Position numbers and translations under genes: made by a program
From: Gemmobacter sp.
GTDB taxonomy: Bacteria > Pseudomonadota > Alphaproteobacteria > Rhodobacterales > Rhodobacteraceae
DNA: 64,000 bases
Assembly: GCF_034676705.1 (NCBI RefSeq)
Contig: NZ_JAUCBS010000013.1
Location: 942,501 to 1,006,500, forward strand
Direction of reading: 5' to 3'
The notes under the pieces: generated by a model
Databases searched by the model: none
Told to the model about the DNA's origin: nothing
Seen by the model: only the letters and a program-made list of their open reading frames with translations
Part shown: piece by piece, positions 17,350 through 26,426 of the stretch
Numbering within the stretch: position 1 is the stretch's first letter
Layout of the letters: each line of letters starts with the position of its first letter

Positions 17350-18615
17350 ATGAAGTATATGTTCACCTATGACGTGATGGAAGCCACTCGTAACACGAAC
17401 GAATGGCTTGGTGCGACGGCGCGCGCCTTCGCCTCCAACCCTGTCTGGGGGTTGGCGCCGAGTCCTGCGTTCAAGATGATGTCGGCCTGGGGCCGCGTCA
17501 CCGAACGCAGCTTTGCCCGCATGGTCATCAAGCCCGACTGGGGGATCCGCTCCATCGTCGGCGACGATGGGCGCGACCATCTGGTCGAGGTGGAAACCGC
17601 CGTCGCGCGGCCCTTTGGCGACCTGATCCATTTCAAGGTTCTGGGTCAGGCGCCCCGCACCCGCAAGGTGATGATCGTTGCCCCGATGTCGGGCCATTAT
17701 GCCACGCTGGTCCGGTCCACCGTGGTATCCTTGCTGCCCGATTGCGATGTCTATGTGACAGACTGGAAGAACGCGCGCGATATTCCCGTTTCGGCCGGCA
17801 AGTTCGATATCGAGGATTATACCCTGTATCTGGTGGATTTCCTGCGCCACCTGGGCCCCGATACCCATGTGATCGCCATCTGCCAGCCCGCGCCGCTGAC
17901 CCTGGCCGCCACCGCCTATCTGGCCGCCGAAGACCCCGATGCCCAGCCGCGCAGCCTGATCCTGATCGGCGGCCCGATCGACCCGGATGCAGCCGATACC
18001 GAGGTGACCGATTTCGGCCGCCGGGTGACCATGGGCCAGCTGGAACATCTGGCCATCCAGCGCGTCGGCTTCAAATATGCCGGCGCCGGGCGCCTTGTGT
18101 ATCCGGGGCTGCTGCAACTGGCCGGGTTCATCTCGATGAATCTGGAAACCCATTCCAAGGCGTTCCAGGACAAGATCCTGGCCGCATCCAAGGGCGAGGA
18201 CAGCGAACACGACAAGCACAACGTGTTCTATGACGAATATCTGGCGGTCATGGACATGACGGCGGAATTCTACCTGTCCACCGTCGAACGCATCTTCAAG
18301 AACCTGGAAATCGCCCAGAACCGCTTTGTGGTCGATGGCAAGAAGGTGGATATCGGCGCCATCACCTCGGTTGCGGTGATGACGGTCGAAGGTGCGAACG
18401 ACGATATTTCCGCGCCTGGCCAATGCGTTGCCGCGCTGGGTCTATGCACCGGACTGCCGGCCGAGAAAAAAGCCCAGCATCTGGAACCGGGTGCCGGGCA
18501 CTATGGCATCTTCGCCGGGAAAAGCTGGCGCAACAACATCCGCCCGCTGGTGCTGAACTTCATCGACACCAATTCCGGCACGCAGAAAAAGGCAACCAAG
18601 CTGCAGGCGGTCTGA
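17350..18615 (+). CDS. phaZ: Intracellular PHB depolymerase PhaZ
   Basis: This 421-residue protein starts MKYMFTYDVMEATRNTNEWL, characteristic of type-I intracellular depolymerases. The putative nucleophile Cys is in VIAICQPAPLTL (about residue 178), replacing the usual lipase Ser. The C-terminal segment EPGAGHYGIFAGKSWRNNI supplies the His. It hydrolyses amorphous PHB to 3-hydroxybutyrate units. The start at 17350 has AAGGAGA at 17339-17345. It is divergent from phaC. Confidence 0.94.
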   Translation: MKYMFTYDVMEATRNTNEWLGATARAFASNPVWGLAPSPAFKMMSAWGRVTERSFARMVIKPDWGIRSIVGDDGRDHLVEVETAVARPFGDLIHFKVLGQAPRTRKVMIVAPMSGHYATLVRSTVVSLLPDCDVYVTDWKNARDIPVSAGKFDIEDYTLYLVDFLRHLGPDTHVIAICQPAPLTLAATAYLAAEDPDAQPRSLILIGGPIDPDAADTEVTDFGRRVTMGQLEHLAIQRVGFKYAGAGRLVYPGLLQLAGFISMNLETHSKAFQDKILAASKGEDSEHDKHNVFYDEYLAVMDMTAEFYLSTVERIFKNLEIAQNRFVVDGKKVDIGAITSVAVMTVEGANDDISAPGQCVAALGLCTGLPAEKKAQHLEPGAGHYGIFAGKSWRNNIRPLVLNFIDTNSGTQKKATKLQAV

Positions 18616-18645
18616 TCCGCCCCCGGCCCCGGCGCCCGTTGCGGG

Positions 18646-18701
18646 CGTCGGCTGCCTCCGGCGGGGATATTTGGATCAGAGCGAAAGGGGCTACAGCCCC
18701 T
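18646..18701 (+). repeat. Dispersed intergenic element, copy 5
   Basis: CTGCCTCCGGCGGGGATATT continues as TGGATCAGAGCGAAA, nearly identical to copy 3. A hairpin AGGGGCT/AGCCCCT (18686-18701) follows. It starts about 30 bp after the phaZ stop in the same direction and overlaps the last codons of the convergent hydrolase gene. Confidence 0.75.
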
Positions 18702-19689
18702 CTGCCCAGATCGTGATGCGGTCGGCCACCGCCTTGGTCATGCCGGGCGAGCGGATATCGCCGGCGATCACATGCGCTTCGTGGTCCATGCCGGGGCGCA
18801 GCGGCCAGCTTTCACGGTCCACCCGACCACCCCAGCCCGCGGCCATCTCCTCGGTCGCCGCGGGGCTGACGACCACATCGTCGGGCGAGGTCAGCACCAG
18901 AAGCGGCGCCGTCACAAGGCCCGGGTCGGCGGCGCGGGCAGCGCGCATCGCCTTGGCCATCGGGAACAGCGCGGCGGTGGGATAGCGCAGCGTCCAGTAG
19001 CGCGCATGCTCGGCATTGCGCGCGGGCCAGTCCTGCTCTGCCCCGATCAGCCCCGGCACGAACCGCTCGGCCAGCGGCAAATCCAGCACGGCGCCATTGA
19101 CCGCCGATGCCAGCCGCAGGTTGGGCGAAATCATCGCGATGCCTGCCACCTTGTCCGCCGCCGGCATCGCCGCGCGCAGATCGGGCGTGCCCAGCCCCGC
19201 CAGCACCACCGACGCCCCGGTCGAGGTGGCCACCACCACCACCCGGTCGCCAATGCGGGCGCCAATCGCCAGCGCCTCGGCCAGATCGGTCATCCAGTCA
19301 TCGGCGCTGGCCGCGCCCAGCGGTGCCGCGCCACGGCCATGGCCGGCCAGCCGGGTGAAATACAGGTTCGCCCCCAGCGCCTCGGCCAGCATGTCGGGCA
19401 CCGGCCGCGTTTCCTCGGAACTCGAGGAAAAGCCATGCACATAGACCACCGACAGCGGCGTCTTCACCCCCGGGGCATCGGCCCAGATGACGCGCTTCTG
19501 CGTGCCGGGGACCAGATCGGTGAACACCGATTCCCGCGCGGCCAGCCAGCCATCCAGATCGGCGGGCAGCGCGGCGGCATCGAAGGCGGGCGGTGCCAGC
19601 CGGCTGTCGCGCGGCCACAGCCACAGCGCGCCGCCCAGCAGCACCAGCACCAGCAGGATCCGCCCCAGCCATTTTCCGAACGCGCGCAT
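18691..19689 (-). CDS. Alpha/beta hydrolase, membrane-anchored
   Basis: This 332-residue protein has an N-terminal membrane anchor (WLGRILLVLVLLGGALWLW, residues 6-24) and a hydrolase fold. It shows VVYVHGFSSSSEETRP, the nucleophile region VVVVATSTGASVVLAG (Ser in STGAS, not the usual GXSXG), VLTSPDDVVV (acid) and GMDHEAHVIAGD (His). The start at 19689 has GGAGG 5 bp upstream. Only one base separates it from the upstream hydrolase stop, so the two are co-translated. The substrate is unknown. Confidence 0.8.
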   Translation of the reverse strand: MRAFGKWLGRILLVLVLLGGALWLWPRDSRLAPPAFDAAALPADLDGWLAARESVFTDLVPGTQKRVIWADAPGVKTPLSVVYVHGFSSSSEETRPVPDMLAEALGANLYFTRLAGHGRGAAPLGAASADDWMTDLAEALAIGARIGDRVVVVATSTGASVVLAGLGTPDLRAAMPAADKVAGIAMISPNLRLASAVNGAVLDLPLAERFVPGLIGAEQDWPARNAEHARYWTLRYPTAALFPMAKAMRAARAADPGLVTAPLLVLTSPDDVVVSPAATEEMAAGWGGRVDRESWPLRPGMDHEAHVIAGDIRSPGMTKAVADRITIWAEGL

Positions 19690-19690
19690 C

Positions 19691-20443
19691 TCAGCCTCCG
19701 ATCCGGGACAGAACATCCTCGACCGCCGATTCGATCATCGCCAGGCAGTCGGGGGTGGAAAAGCGGTGATCGGCCCCCTTGACCAGCGTCAGCCGCAGGT
19801 CGGGGCTGTCGGCATGGTCCAGCAGCCGCAAGGCCACGCTGGGCGGCACGTCGGTATCGGCCGTGCCCTGCAACAGCCGGACGGGAAAGGGCAGCGGCAT
19901 CGGGTCGCGCAGCACCAGGTGCTGGCGGCCATCCTCGATCAGCCGGCGGGTGATGACATAGGGGTCGTCGGAATAGTCCGACGGCAGGTCCACCCGGCCG
20001 CGCGCCGCCAGATCCGCCCGCTGCGCCGCAGAAAAACCGGCCCACATGCTGTCCTCGGTGAAATCGGGGGCGGCGGCAATGCCCACCAGCCCGGCCACCC
20101 GCCCGGGCAGCGCCCGCGCCACCAGCAGCGACATCCAGCCGCCCATCGACGATCCGACCAGCACCTGCGGGCCCTGCGTCAGCGCCGAAATCGCCGCCAC
20201 CGCATCTTCGGCCCAGTCACCGATCGCACCGTCCAGAAACTCGCCCGCGCTTTCGCCATGCCCCGAATAGTCGAACCGCAGAAAGGCCCGGCCCGTCCGC
20301 TCTGCCCAGGCCTGCAAATGCACCGCCTTGGTGCCCCCCATGTCCGACCGGAAGCCGCCCAGGAACACCACGCCCGGCGCTGCGCCGGCCGTGTGGTGAT
20401 AGGCGATCCGCCGCCCCTGTGGCGTGGTCAGGAATTCGGGCAT
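19691..20443 (-). CDS. Alpha/beta hydrolase (ABHD10-like)
   Basis: This 250-residue soluble hydrolase has VVFLGGFRSDMGGTKA, the nucleophile elbow VLVGSSMGGWMSLLVA (Ser in GSSMG), acid region LLQGTADTDVPP and KGADHRFSTPD (His). The pattern GGFxSDMxGTKA is seen in ABHD10-like acyl-protein thioesterase/carboxylesterase relatives. It is the first gene of a two-gene hydrolase unit. Confidence 0.82.
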   Translation of the reverse strand: MPEFLTTPQGRRIAYHHTAGAAPGVVFLGGFRSDMGGTKAVHLQAWAERTGRAFLRFDYSGHGESAGEFLDGAIGDWAEDAVAAISALTQGPQVLVGSSMGGWMSLLVARALPGRVAGLVGIAAAPDFTEDSMWAGFSAAQRADLAARGRVDLPSDYSDDPYVITRRLIEDGRQHLVLRDPMPLPFPVRLLQGTADTDVPPSVALRLLDHADSPDLRLTLVKGADHRFSTPDCLAMIESAVEDVLSRIGG

Positions 20444-20497
20444 CAGGGCCTCCTTGCTGCAATGCCGCGACCCTACCAGCCGCGCCCGGCCGCTGCT

Positions 20498-20578
20498 ACC
20501 CTTTCGCTCTGACCGAAATATCCCGGGGGGTGAATGCGCGGAACGCGCAGAGGGGGGCTGGCCCCCCTTGCCTCCCCC
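20498..20578 (-). repeat. Dispersed intergenic element, copy 6
   Basis: On minus, a GGGGGGCCAGCCCCCCTCTG stretch (within 20550-20573) precedes the core CCGGGATATTTCGGTCAGAG and CGAAAGGG. It starts right after the stop of the minus-strand glycosylase-like gene (20580) and is co-oriented with it. Confidence 0.7.
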
Positions 20579-20579
20579 G

Positions 20580-21248
20580 CTAACCGATGCTGCGCGCCAG
20601 CACCCGGCTGATCGTGGTCAAGGTCTGCCCCGACTGCGCCTGCCAGTGATCGAACGCCGCCTGCACCGCCGCCCGCGCCCTGGCCGAGGTGGGCGGCCCG
20701 TCAATCACCCCTTCGGCCACCAGCCGCTTCACCACATCCTCCGACAGGATATAGCCGTCGCGCCCCATGAACCGCAGCACATAGGGCCCGGTCGATCCGC
20801 CCAGCCGGCTGCCCTCGCGTCCCAGCCAGGCGACCAGCCCGGCAAAATCGCTGGCCGGCCAATCGGCCACCCGGCGCCCGAAACTGCCGTGTTCGGCCGC
20901 CACCCGGCGGATAAACGCCGCATTGTCGCGGATCGCGGCAATCTTGGCGCCCGACCGGATCACGCGGGCATCCGCCACCAGCGCATCGAACCAGCCATCG
21001 TCCATCATCGACACGCGCCCAATGTCAAAGCTGTGGAACGCCTCCTCGATCCCTGGCCATTTCGCCTCGACCACCTTCCAGCTGATCCCGGCCTGAAAGA
21101 TGCAGCGCGCCATCATCGACAGCCAGCGGTCATCGGGAATGGCCGCCAGCGCCTCCGGCCCCAGGGGCACCGGAATATCCTCCAGCACGGCGCCGAAGCT
21201 GCCCTTGCGTTCGGCGGCGAGCGCCAGAATCTCGTCGTAGCTGCGCAT
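20580..21248 (-). CDS. DNA-3-methyladenine glycosylase I-like protein
   Basis: This 222-residue protein resembles the TagI family: WLSMMARCIFQAGISWKVVE followed by AKWPGIEEAFHSFD. TagI removes 3-methyladenine from DNA. The zinc-ligand Cys/His pattern of Escherichia coli Tag is not evident, and the active-site Glu region (ESAQAG in TagI) reads CIFQAG, so this is a diverged member. The start at 21248 is where family similarity begins; the frame is open upstream to 21455. It is divergent from thrS. Confidence 0.6.
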   Translation of the reverse strand: MRSYDEILALAAERKGSFGAVLEDIPVPLGPEALAAIPDDRWLSMMARCIFQAGISWKVVEAKWPGIEEAFHSFDIGRVSMMDDGWFDALVADARVIRSGAKIAAIRDNAAFIRRVAAEHGSFGRRVADWPASDFAGLVAWLGREGSRLGGSTGPYVLRFMGRDGYILSEDVVKRLVAEGVIDGPPTSARARAAVQAAFDHWQAQSGQTLTTISRVLARSIG

Positions 21249-21420
21249 CCCTGTCCCCCGATCTGTGGCGAGACTGCCGAACTCTATGCCTGCAATCAAG
21301 AACAATCCGTAAACATTTCTGTGCCAGCTTGACGTCGCCGGGGGCCGGGCGCAGAAGGACGCCACCATATACCCGCAACCGGGCGTTCCGTGGGCGCCAA
21401 ACCGACGAGGAGACAGGCTG

Positions 21421-23367
21421 ATGAGCCAGATTTCCCTGACTTTTCCCGATGGCAAAGTGCGCGACTATCCGGCCGGCGTGACGCCTGCCGAGGTGGCCGC
21501 CTCGATCGCGCCGTCGCTGGCCAAATCGGCCATTTCCGCGCAGGTGAACGGCAAGCACTGGGACATGGCCTGGCCGATCCCGTCGGATGCCACCGTCTCG
21601 ATCAACACGCTCAAGGACGAAGGCCCGGCGCTGGAGCTGATCCGGCATGACCTGGCCCATATCATGGCCCGCGCCGTGCAAGAGATCTGGCCGGACGTCA
21701 AGGTCACCATCGGCCCGGTGCGCGATTACGGCTGGTTCTACGATTTCGACCGCGCCGAACCCTTTACCCCCGAGGATCTGGGCCAGATCGAAGCGAAGAT
21801 GAAGCAGATCATCAACGCACGCGAGACTGTGAAAACCGAACTCTGGGATCGTGAACGCACGCGGAAATACTACGAAAATCGCGGCGAACCCTTCAAGATC
21901 GAACTTCTGGACCGGATCCCCGCGGGCGAGGACATCCGCATGTACTGGCACGGCGACTGGCAGGATCTCTGCCGGGGGCCGCACCTGCAACATACCGGCC
22001 AGGTGCCCGCCGATGCCTTCAAGCTGACCCATGTGGCCGGCGCCTACTGGCTGGGCGATGCGTCCCGCCCGATGTTGCAACGCATCTACGGCATCGCATT
22101 CCGCAACCGCGACGATCTGAAAGCCCATATCACCATGCTGGAGGAGGCCGCGAAACGCGACCACCGCAAGCTGGGCCGCGAAATGGGCCTGTTCCACATG
22201 CAGGAAGAAGCCCCCGGTCAGGTGTTCTGGCACCCGAACGGCTGGACGATCTATACCCAGCTGCAAGACTACATGCGCCGCCAGCAGCGCCGCGGCGGCT
22301 ATGTCGAGGTCAATACGCCGCAGGTCGTCAACCGCAAGCTGTGGGAGGCCAGCGGCCACTGGGAAAACTACCAGGAGAACATGTTCATCGTCGAGGTTGA
22401 CGAGGATCATGCCCGCGAAAAGACCATCAACGCGCTGAAGCCGATGAACTGCCCCTGCCATGTGCAGATCTTCAACGTCGGCCTGAAATCCTATCGCGAC
22501 CTGCCGCTGCGGATGGCGGAATTCGGATCCTGCGCCCGCTACGAACCCAGCGGCGCGCTGCATGGCATCATGCGGGTGCGCGGGTTTACCCAGGACGATG
22601 CGCATATCTTCTGCACCGAAGCGCAGATCGAGGCCGAGGCGAAGAAGTTCATCGAATTCCTTGCCGCCGTCTATGCCGACCTGGGCTTTGACCAGTGGCG
22701 CATCAAGCTGTCGACCCGCCCCGAAAAGCGCATCGGCACCGAGGAATCGTGGGATTACGCCGAAGCCGCGCTGGCCAATGCCGTCACCGCGGCGGGCCAT
22801 GCCTATGAAATCTTCCCGGGCGAAGGCGCGTTCTACGGGCCGAAGCTGGAATTCGTGCTGCGCGATGCCATCGGGCGCGATTGGCAATGCGGCACCTTCC
22901 AGGTGGATCCGAACCTGCCGGAACGGCTGGATGCGGCCTATATCGGCGAAGATGGCATGAAGCACCGCCCGATCATGCTGCACCGCGCCTGCCTGGGGTC
23001 GTTCGAACGCTTCATCGGCATCCTGATCGAAAACCACGCCGGCAAGCTGCCGTTCTGGCTGGCCCCGCGCCAGGTGGTGGTCGCCAGCATCGTGTCGGAT
23101 GCCGACGATTACGTGGCCGAGGTGGTGACCGCGCTGACCCTGGCCGGGGTGCGCGCCGAGGCCGATATGCGCAACGAAAAGATCAACTACAAGGTGCGCG
23201 AACATTCGGTCGGCAAGGTGCCGGTGATCCTGGCCATCGGCATGAACGAGGTGCGCGAGCGTACCGTTTCGGTCCGTCGCCTGGGCGATACCCGGACTGA
23301 AACGATCACGCTGGACGCCGCGATTGCCGAATTTTCCGCCGCCGCGCTGGCGCCCGACCAGCGCTGA
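21421..23367 (+). CDS. thrS: Threonyl-tRNA synthetase
   Basis: This 648-residue class II synthetase has an N-terminal TGS domain (residues 1-60), the editing/SAD domain with the HDLAHIMARAV zinc-like site, catalytic motif 2 (MAEFGSCARYEPSGALHGI), VRGFTQDDAHIFC, motif 3 (MLHRACLGSFERFIGILIE) and a C-terminal anticodon-binding domain. GAGGAGA precedes the start. It charges tRNA-Thr in the cytoplasm. Confidence 0.97.
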   Translation: MSQISLTFPDGKVRDYPAGVTPAEVAASIAPSLAKSAISAQVNGKHWDMAWPIPSDATVSINTLKDEGPALELIRHDLAHIMARAVQEIWPDVKVTIGPVRDYGWFYDFDRAEPFTPEDLGQIEAKMKQIINARETVKTELWDRERTRKYYENRGEPFKIELLDRIPAGEDIRMYWHGDWQDLCRGPHLQHTGQVPADAFKLTHVAGAYWLGDASRPMLQRIYGIAFRNRDDLKAHITMLEEAAKRDHRKLGREMGLFHMQEEAPGQVFWHPNGWTIYTQLQDYMRRQQRRGGYVEVNTPQVVNRKLWEASGHWENYQENMFIVEVDEDHAREKTINALKPMNCPCHVQIFNVGLKSYRDLPLRMAEFGSCARYEPSGALHGIMRVRGFTQDDAHIFCTEAQIEAEAKKFIEFLAAVYADLGFDQWRIKLSTRPEKRIGTEESWDYAEAALANAVTAAGHAYEIFPGEGAFYGPKLEFVLRDAIGRDWQCGTFQVDPNLPERLDAAYIGEDGMKHRPIMLHRACLGSFERFIGILIENHAGKLPFWLAPRQVVVASIVSDADDYVAEVVTALTLAGVRAEADMRNEKINYKVREHSVGKVPVILAIGMNEVRERTVSVRRLGDTRTETITLDAAIAEFSAAALAPDQR

Positions 23368-23391
23368 GGCCGCCGATACGGCCATGGAACG

Positions 23392-23417
23392 GGCAGGGCG
23401 GCAAGTAACGCCCTGCC
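23392..23417 (+). terminator. Stem-loop after thrS
   Basis: A 9-bp stem GGCAGGGCG (23392-23400) / CGCCCTGCC (23409-23417) with an 8-nt loop lies 25 bp past the thrS stop. A T run appears only about 18 nt later, so it may be a mRNA 3' stem rather than a classic terminator. Confidence 0.4.
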
Positions 23418-23581
23418 GCCTGTAACGCACGCTTGATTTTTTGCGGCGTTGAGTCATGCTTGGCCATGTGACGTCAGACTTTCTGCCCGCCGCTGCCCCG
23501 GCAGCTCGCGGTTCCTTGGAAGACTTGCCGCACGCCCTCGCGGCATGTCGCCCCGGGGGAACGCGACTTGGGAGAGACGGA

Positions 23582-23788
23582 ATGCCGACCGGCACCGTGA
23601 AATGGTTCAACTCCACGAAGGGTTACGGCTTCATTGCGCCCGATGATGGTGGCAAGGACGTGTTCGTGCATATCTCGGCGGTAGAACGCGCCGGGCTGAA
23701 AGGTCTGAACGACAACCAGAAAATCGCTTACGAGCTGTTGAACGGCCGTGATGGCCGGGCATCCGCCGGCGATCTGCGCCTGCTCTAG
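23582..23788 (+). CDS. Cold-shock domain protein (CspA family)
   Basis: This 68-residue single cold-shock domain has RNP1 KGYGFIAPDD and RNP2 DVFVHISAVE. It binds single-stranded nucleic acid and acts as an RNA chaperone. The start ATG 23582 follows GGGAGAGACGG. The gap after thrS (214 bp) is long enough for the extended 5' leader common in csp genes. Confidence 0.92.
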   Translation: MPTGTVKWFNSTKGYGFIAPDDGGKDVFVHISAVERAGLKGLNDNQKIAYELLNGRDGRASAGDLRLL

Positions 23789-23825
23789 GCTGCCTGAACC
23801 GCCGAAAGGCTGGCCGGTGCGCGCC

Positions 23826-24458
23826 TTAGCGCACCGGATCCATTTCAGCGTCCCGCAGGGTGCAGTCGCGGATCACATCGGCCCCGCAGCGCCGGGGCAT
23901 CAGGTCGCGGGTCAGGCACACGCGCACCTCCTGGATGGCCTTCGCCTTGCAGGTGACGGTCACCATCTCGCGCGTGAGGCCGGGGTTCGCTTCCAGAAAC
24001 GCCTGTTCCACCACCTGCGCGGGCAGTTTGACCGCCTTGTCCAGCTTGCCGAACACCTCGGGCAGCTTGACCTTGCCCATCGCCCGGGCCGAGGTCAGGA
24101 AATACTCCTGTGCCGACAGGCCGGAACAGCGGCCATGCTTGTTCCACTGGTGCCAGGCCAGCCCCGACGACCCCATGAAACGCCCCATCGCTGCGGTTTC
24201 CGCCCGGGTCGGGTCGCGGTGCGGGGTGCGGCAATATTGCGGCCAGCCCTTTTCGTGCTGCGGCCACAACCCATGCAGCCCCCAGCCCCGGCCCGCCCCG
24301 TCGCGGCAGCGGTCATCCTGCCGGGAATCGCCTTCATCGGCGCACCAGTTCGGGGTCCAGCTCAGCGACAGCACATAGTAATCGAACTGTCCTGCCTCGT
24401 CCGCCAGCACGGGCGCGGACAGGCAAAGGACGGCCAGCAGGGCAGCAGGCAGGCGCAT
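23826..24458 (-). CDS. Ribonuclease T2 family protein, secreted
   Basis: This 210-residue protein has a Sec signal (MRLPAALLAVLCLSAPVLA, cleaved near residue 19). It carries both RNase T2 active-site segments: WGLHGLWPQHEKG (CAS I) and WHQWNKHGRCSG (CAS II, catalytic His). Several Cys likely form disulfides. RNase T2 cleaves RNA without strong base preference in the periplasm or outside the cell. It is divergent from the TrcR-like gene. Confidence 0.88.
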   Translation of the reverse strand: MRLPAALLAVLCLSAPVLADEAGQFDYYVLSLSWTPNWCADEGDSRQDDRCRDGAGRGWGLHGLWPQHEKGWPQYCRTPHRDPTRAETAAMGRFMGSSGLAWHQWNKHGRCSGLSAQEYFLTSARAMGKVKLPEVFGKLDKAVKLPAQVVEQAFLEANPGLTREMVTVTCKAKAIQEVRVCLTRDLMPRRCGADVIRDCTLRDAEMDPVR

Positions 24459-24584
24459 TTTCTCTTTCCTCTGACGGGCGGCGCAGGTATATGGGACGGC
24501 AATTCCCCGAAAACGAGGATCGGCGGACCCAAGGGTGCGCAGCCGTTTTCCCGGCCCGGGAGAGATTTGTAAAGGAGTGATCCG

Positions 24585-25334
24585 ATGTCGAAGCCGCTGA
24601 TGGCGCGGGCAACCGCTGTCTGGCTGGTGGACAACACCACGCTGACCTTCAAGCAGGTCGCAGATTTCTGCGGCATGCATGAACTGGAAGTGCAGGGCAT
24701 TGCCGATGGCGATGTGGCCGGGGGCGTCAAGGGGTTTGATCCGGTCGCCAACAACCAGCTCGACGCGATCGAGATTCAAAAGGGCGAAAAAGACCCGCTG
24801 TATCGCCTGAAGCTGAAGTTCAACGCCGCCGCCGTCGGCGAGGAAAAGCGCCGTGGCCCGCGCTATACCCCGCTGTCCAAGCGCCAGGATCGCCCGGCGT
24901 CCATCCTGTGGCTGGTCAAGTTCCACCCGGAACTGTCGGATGGCCAGATCGCCAAGCTGGTCGGCACCACCAAGCCGACCATTCAGCAGATCCGCGAACG
25001 CACCCACTGGAACATCGCCAACATCACCCCGGTGGATCCGGTGGCGCTGGGCCTGTGCCGGCAGTCGGAACTGGATGCGGCCGTGCAGGTTGCCGTCAAG
25101 AAGAAGGCGTCCGAAGGCAGCGTCATGACCGATGACGAACGGCGCAAGCTGGTGTCCACCCAGACCTCGCTGGGCATGGCGCCCGATGCGCGCATCCCCG
25201 ATGCGATCGCCGGGTTCAGCCTGTCGCCCAAGGAAGAAAAGCCGGCGGATTATTCCGATGCCGACAGCTTCTTCAACCTTCCGCAAGGCGATGACGATGA
25301 TGACGAGGATGATGACGACCAGCTGGTGCGCTGA
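24585..25334 (+). CDS. trcR: DUF1013 / TrcR-like cell-cycle transcriptional regulator
   Basis: This 249-residue alphaproteobacterial protein belongs to the DUF1013 family, with the conserved start MSKPLMARATAVWLVDNTTL and an internal helix-turn-helix-like segment (SDGQIAKLVGTTKPTIQQI). It ends in a strongly acidic tail (DDDDDEDDDDQ). Family members are annotated as cell-cycle transcriptional regulators (TrcR). AAAGGAG precedes the start. Confidence 0.82.
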   Translation: MSKPLMARATAVWLVDNTTLTFKQVADFCGMHELEVQGIADGDVAGGVKGFDPVANNQLDAIEIQKGEKDPLYRLKLKFNAAAVGEEKRRGPRYTPLSKRQDRPASILWLVKFHPELSDGQIAKLVGTTKPTIQQIRERTHWNIANITPVDPVALGLCRQSELDAAVQVAVKKKASEGSVMTDDERRKLVSTQTSLGMAPDARIPDAIAGFSLSPKEEKPADYSDADSFFNLPQGDDDDDEDDDDQLVR

Positions 25335-25342
25335 TCGTTGCG

Positions 25343-25366
25343 GGCCGCCCTTCGGGGCGGCCTTTT
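25343..25366 (+). terminator. Intrinsic terminator after trcR
   Basis: An 8-bp stem GGCCGCCC/GGGCGGCC with loop TTCG is followed by TTTT (25363-25366). It lies 8 bp past the stop. The same GCCGCCC-TTCG-GGGCGGC stem recurs after rpmG and the barrel protein gene. Confidence 0.85.
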
Positions 25367-25385
25367 CGTTTCAGCAGCTCTGGTC

Positions 25386-26405
25386 TCAGCCCTTGCCCAT
25401 CGCTTCCAGCCAGTCGCGCACCGCCTCGCGCCGGGGGCGGGCGACGGGAACGGTGGTGCCGTCGGTCAGTTCCAGCAGCCAGCCGTCGCGGGATCGGTTC
25501 AGCCCCTGAACCGCGCTGGCCGCCACCCAGTGCGACCGATGCACCCGCAGCCCCAGCGCATCGGGCAACTGCGCCTCGATGTCGGAAATCCGCCCGCGCA
25601 GCAGTTGCCGGCCATCGACGGTCTGGATCCGCACATAGTGTTCTTCGGCGGAAACCAGGCGCAGGTCGGTCAGGGTGAAGGTCTTGCCCAGCAGCACCAC
25701 CTGGGCGGGCAGGGCGGGGTCGGCTGCGGCCTCTGGCACCTCGGGCGGCGGGGCGGGGGTGGCGTTGCGCGCCGGGCGTGCCAGCCGCGCAACATAGCCG
25801 GGCATCATGTAGGTGGCGGTCATGAATTCGGCCACCATGGAACAGACCATCGAAAAGGCCAGGATGATCAGCTGCAGCTTGAAGACTTCCTCGCTCGGTT
25901 CCAGCCCCAGCCAGATACCCAGCGGGGGCGAGGCGACGGCGCAGGTCAGGCCGGCGGCAAGATGCGCGATCCAGCTGCGCCCCACCGCCATCCAGCGCCC
26001 CAGCAAGGCCAGCGTGATCAGAAAGACCGTGAAGGCACCGGGCAGCACCATGCCCCAGAACACCACCTGATTGGCCAGTGGCAACCGGCCGAGGGCCGGA
26101 AACGGCTTGAGGAACACCAGCCCCAGCCACAGCAGCGCAACGAATGTCACCACGTTCCGGTGGCGATAGAACCCCAGCAATTCATGCGTCGTGAATTGCA
26201 CACTGGCCCCGTTCACGAAGGAAAACCGCATCCTGCGGCTTTGGGCTGGCCCGGCGCCGGCCTGGGTGTCATTCAGGTTGTCGGAAGCCGAGGCTGCTTG
26301 CGTATCGGTAGTTCTGGTTGTGTCCAGCCCGGTTTCCACTGTGCCCCTCGCCCACTGTCGCAGCACAAGACTAGCCGTCCCTGCGGCGGGGGCAAGGAGC
26401 CGCAT
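25386..26405 (-). CDS. Membrane protein with C-terminal LytTR DNA-binding domain
   Basis: This 339-residue protein has about four membrane spans (roughly residues 85-200, e.g. VTFVALLWLGLVFL and FWGMVLPGAFTVFLITLAL). A Pro/Ala linker leads to a LytTR domain (about 240-335: DLRLVSAEEHYVRIQTVDGR; LGLRVHRSHWVAASAV). LytTR domains bind promoter DNA repeats. There is no response-regulator receiver, so this looks like a membrane-tethered one-component regulator. The start is uncertain: Met59 (26231) would drop a low-complexity N-terminus. No target is visible here. Confidence 0.82.
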   Translation of the reverse strand: MRLLAPAAGTASLVLRQWARGTVETGLDTTRTTDTQAASASDNLNDTQAGAGPAQSRRMRFSFVNGASVQFTTHELLGFYRHRNVVTFVALLWLGLVFLKPFPALGRLPLANQVVFWGMVLPGAFTVFLITLALLGRWMAVGRSWIAHLAAGLTCAVASPPLGIWLGLEPSEEVFKLQLIILAFSMVCSMVAEFMTATYMMPGYVARLARPARNATPAPPPEVPEAAADPALPAQVVLLGKTFTLTDLRLVSAEEHYVRIQTVDGRQLLRGRISDIEAQLPDALGLRVHRSHWVAASAVQGLNRSRDGWLLELTDGTTVPVARPRREAVRDWLEAMGKG

Positions 26406-26426
26406 GCAGTTTCCCGAATGCTTTTC

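Noticed and set aside
21249..21420. T-box or other leader control upstream of thrS
   Set aside because: Only a TTGACG-like box and a plain SD were seen; no specifier loop or terminator/antiterminator was recognised.
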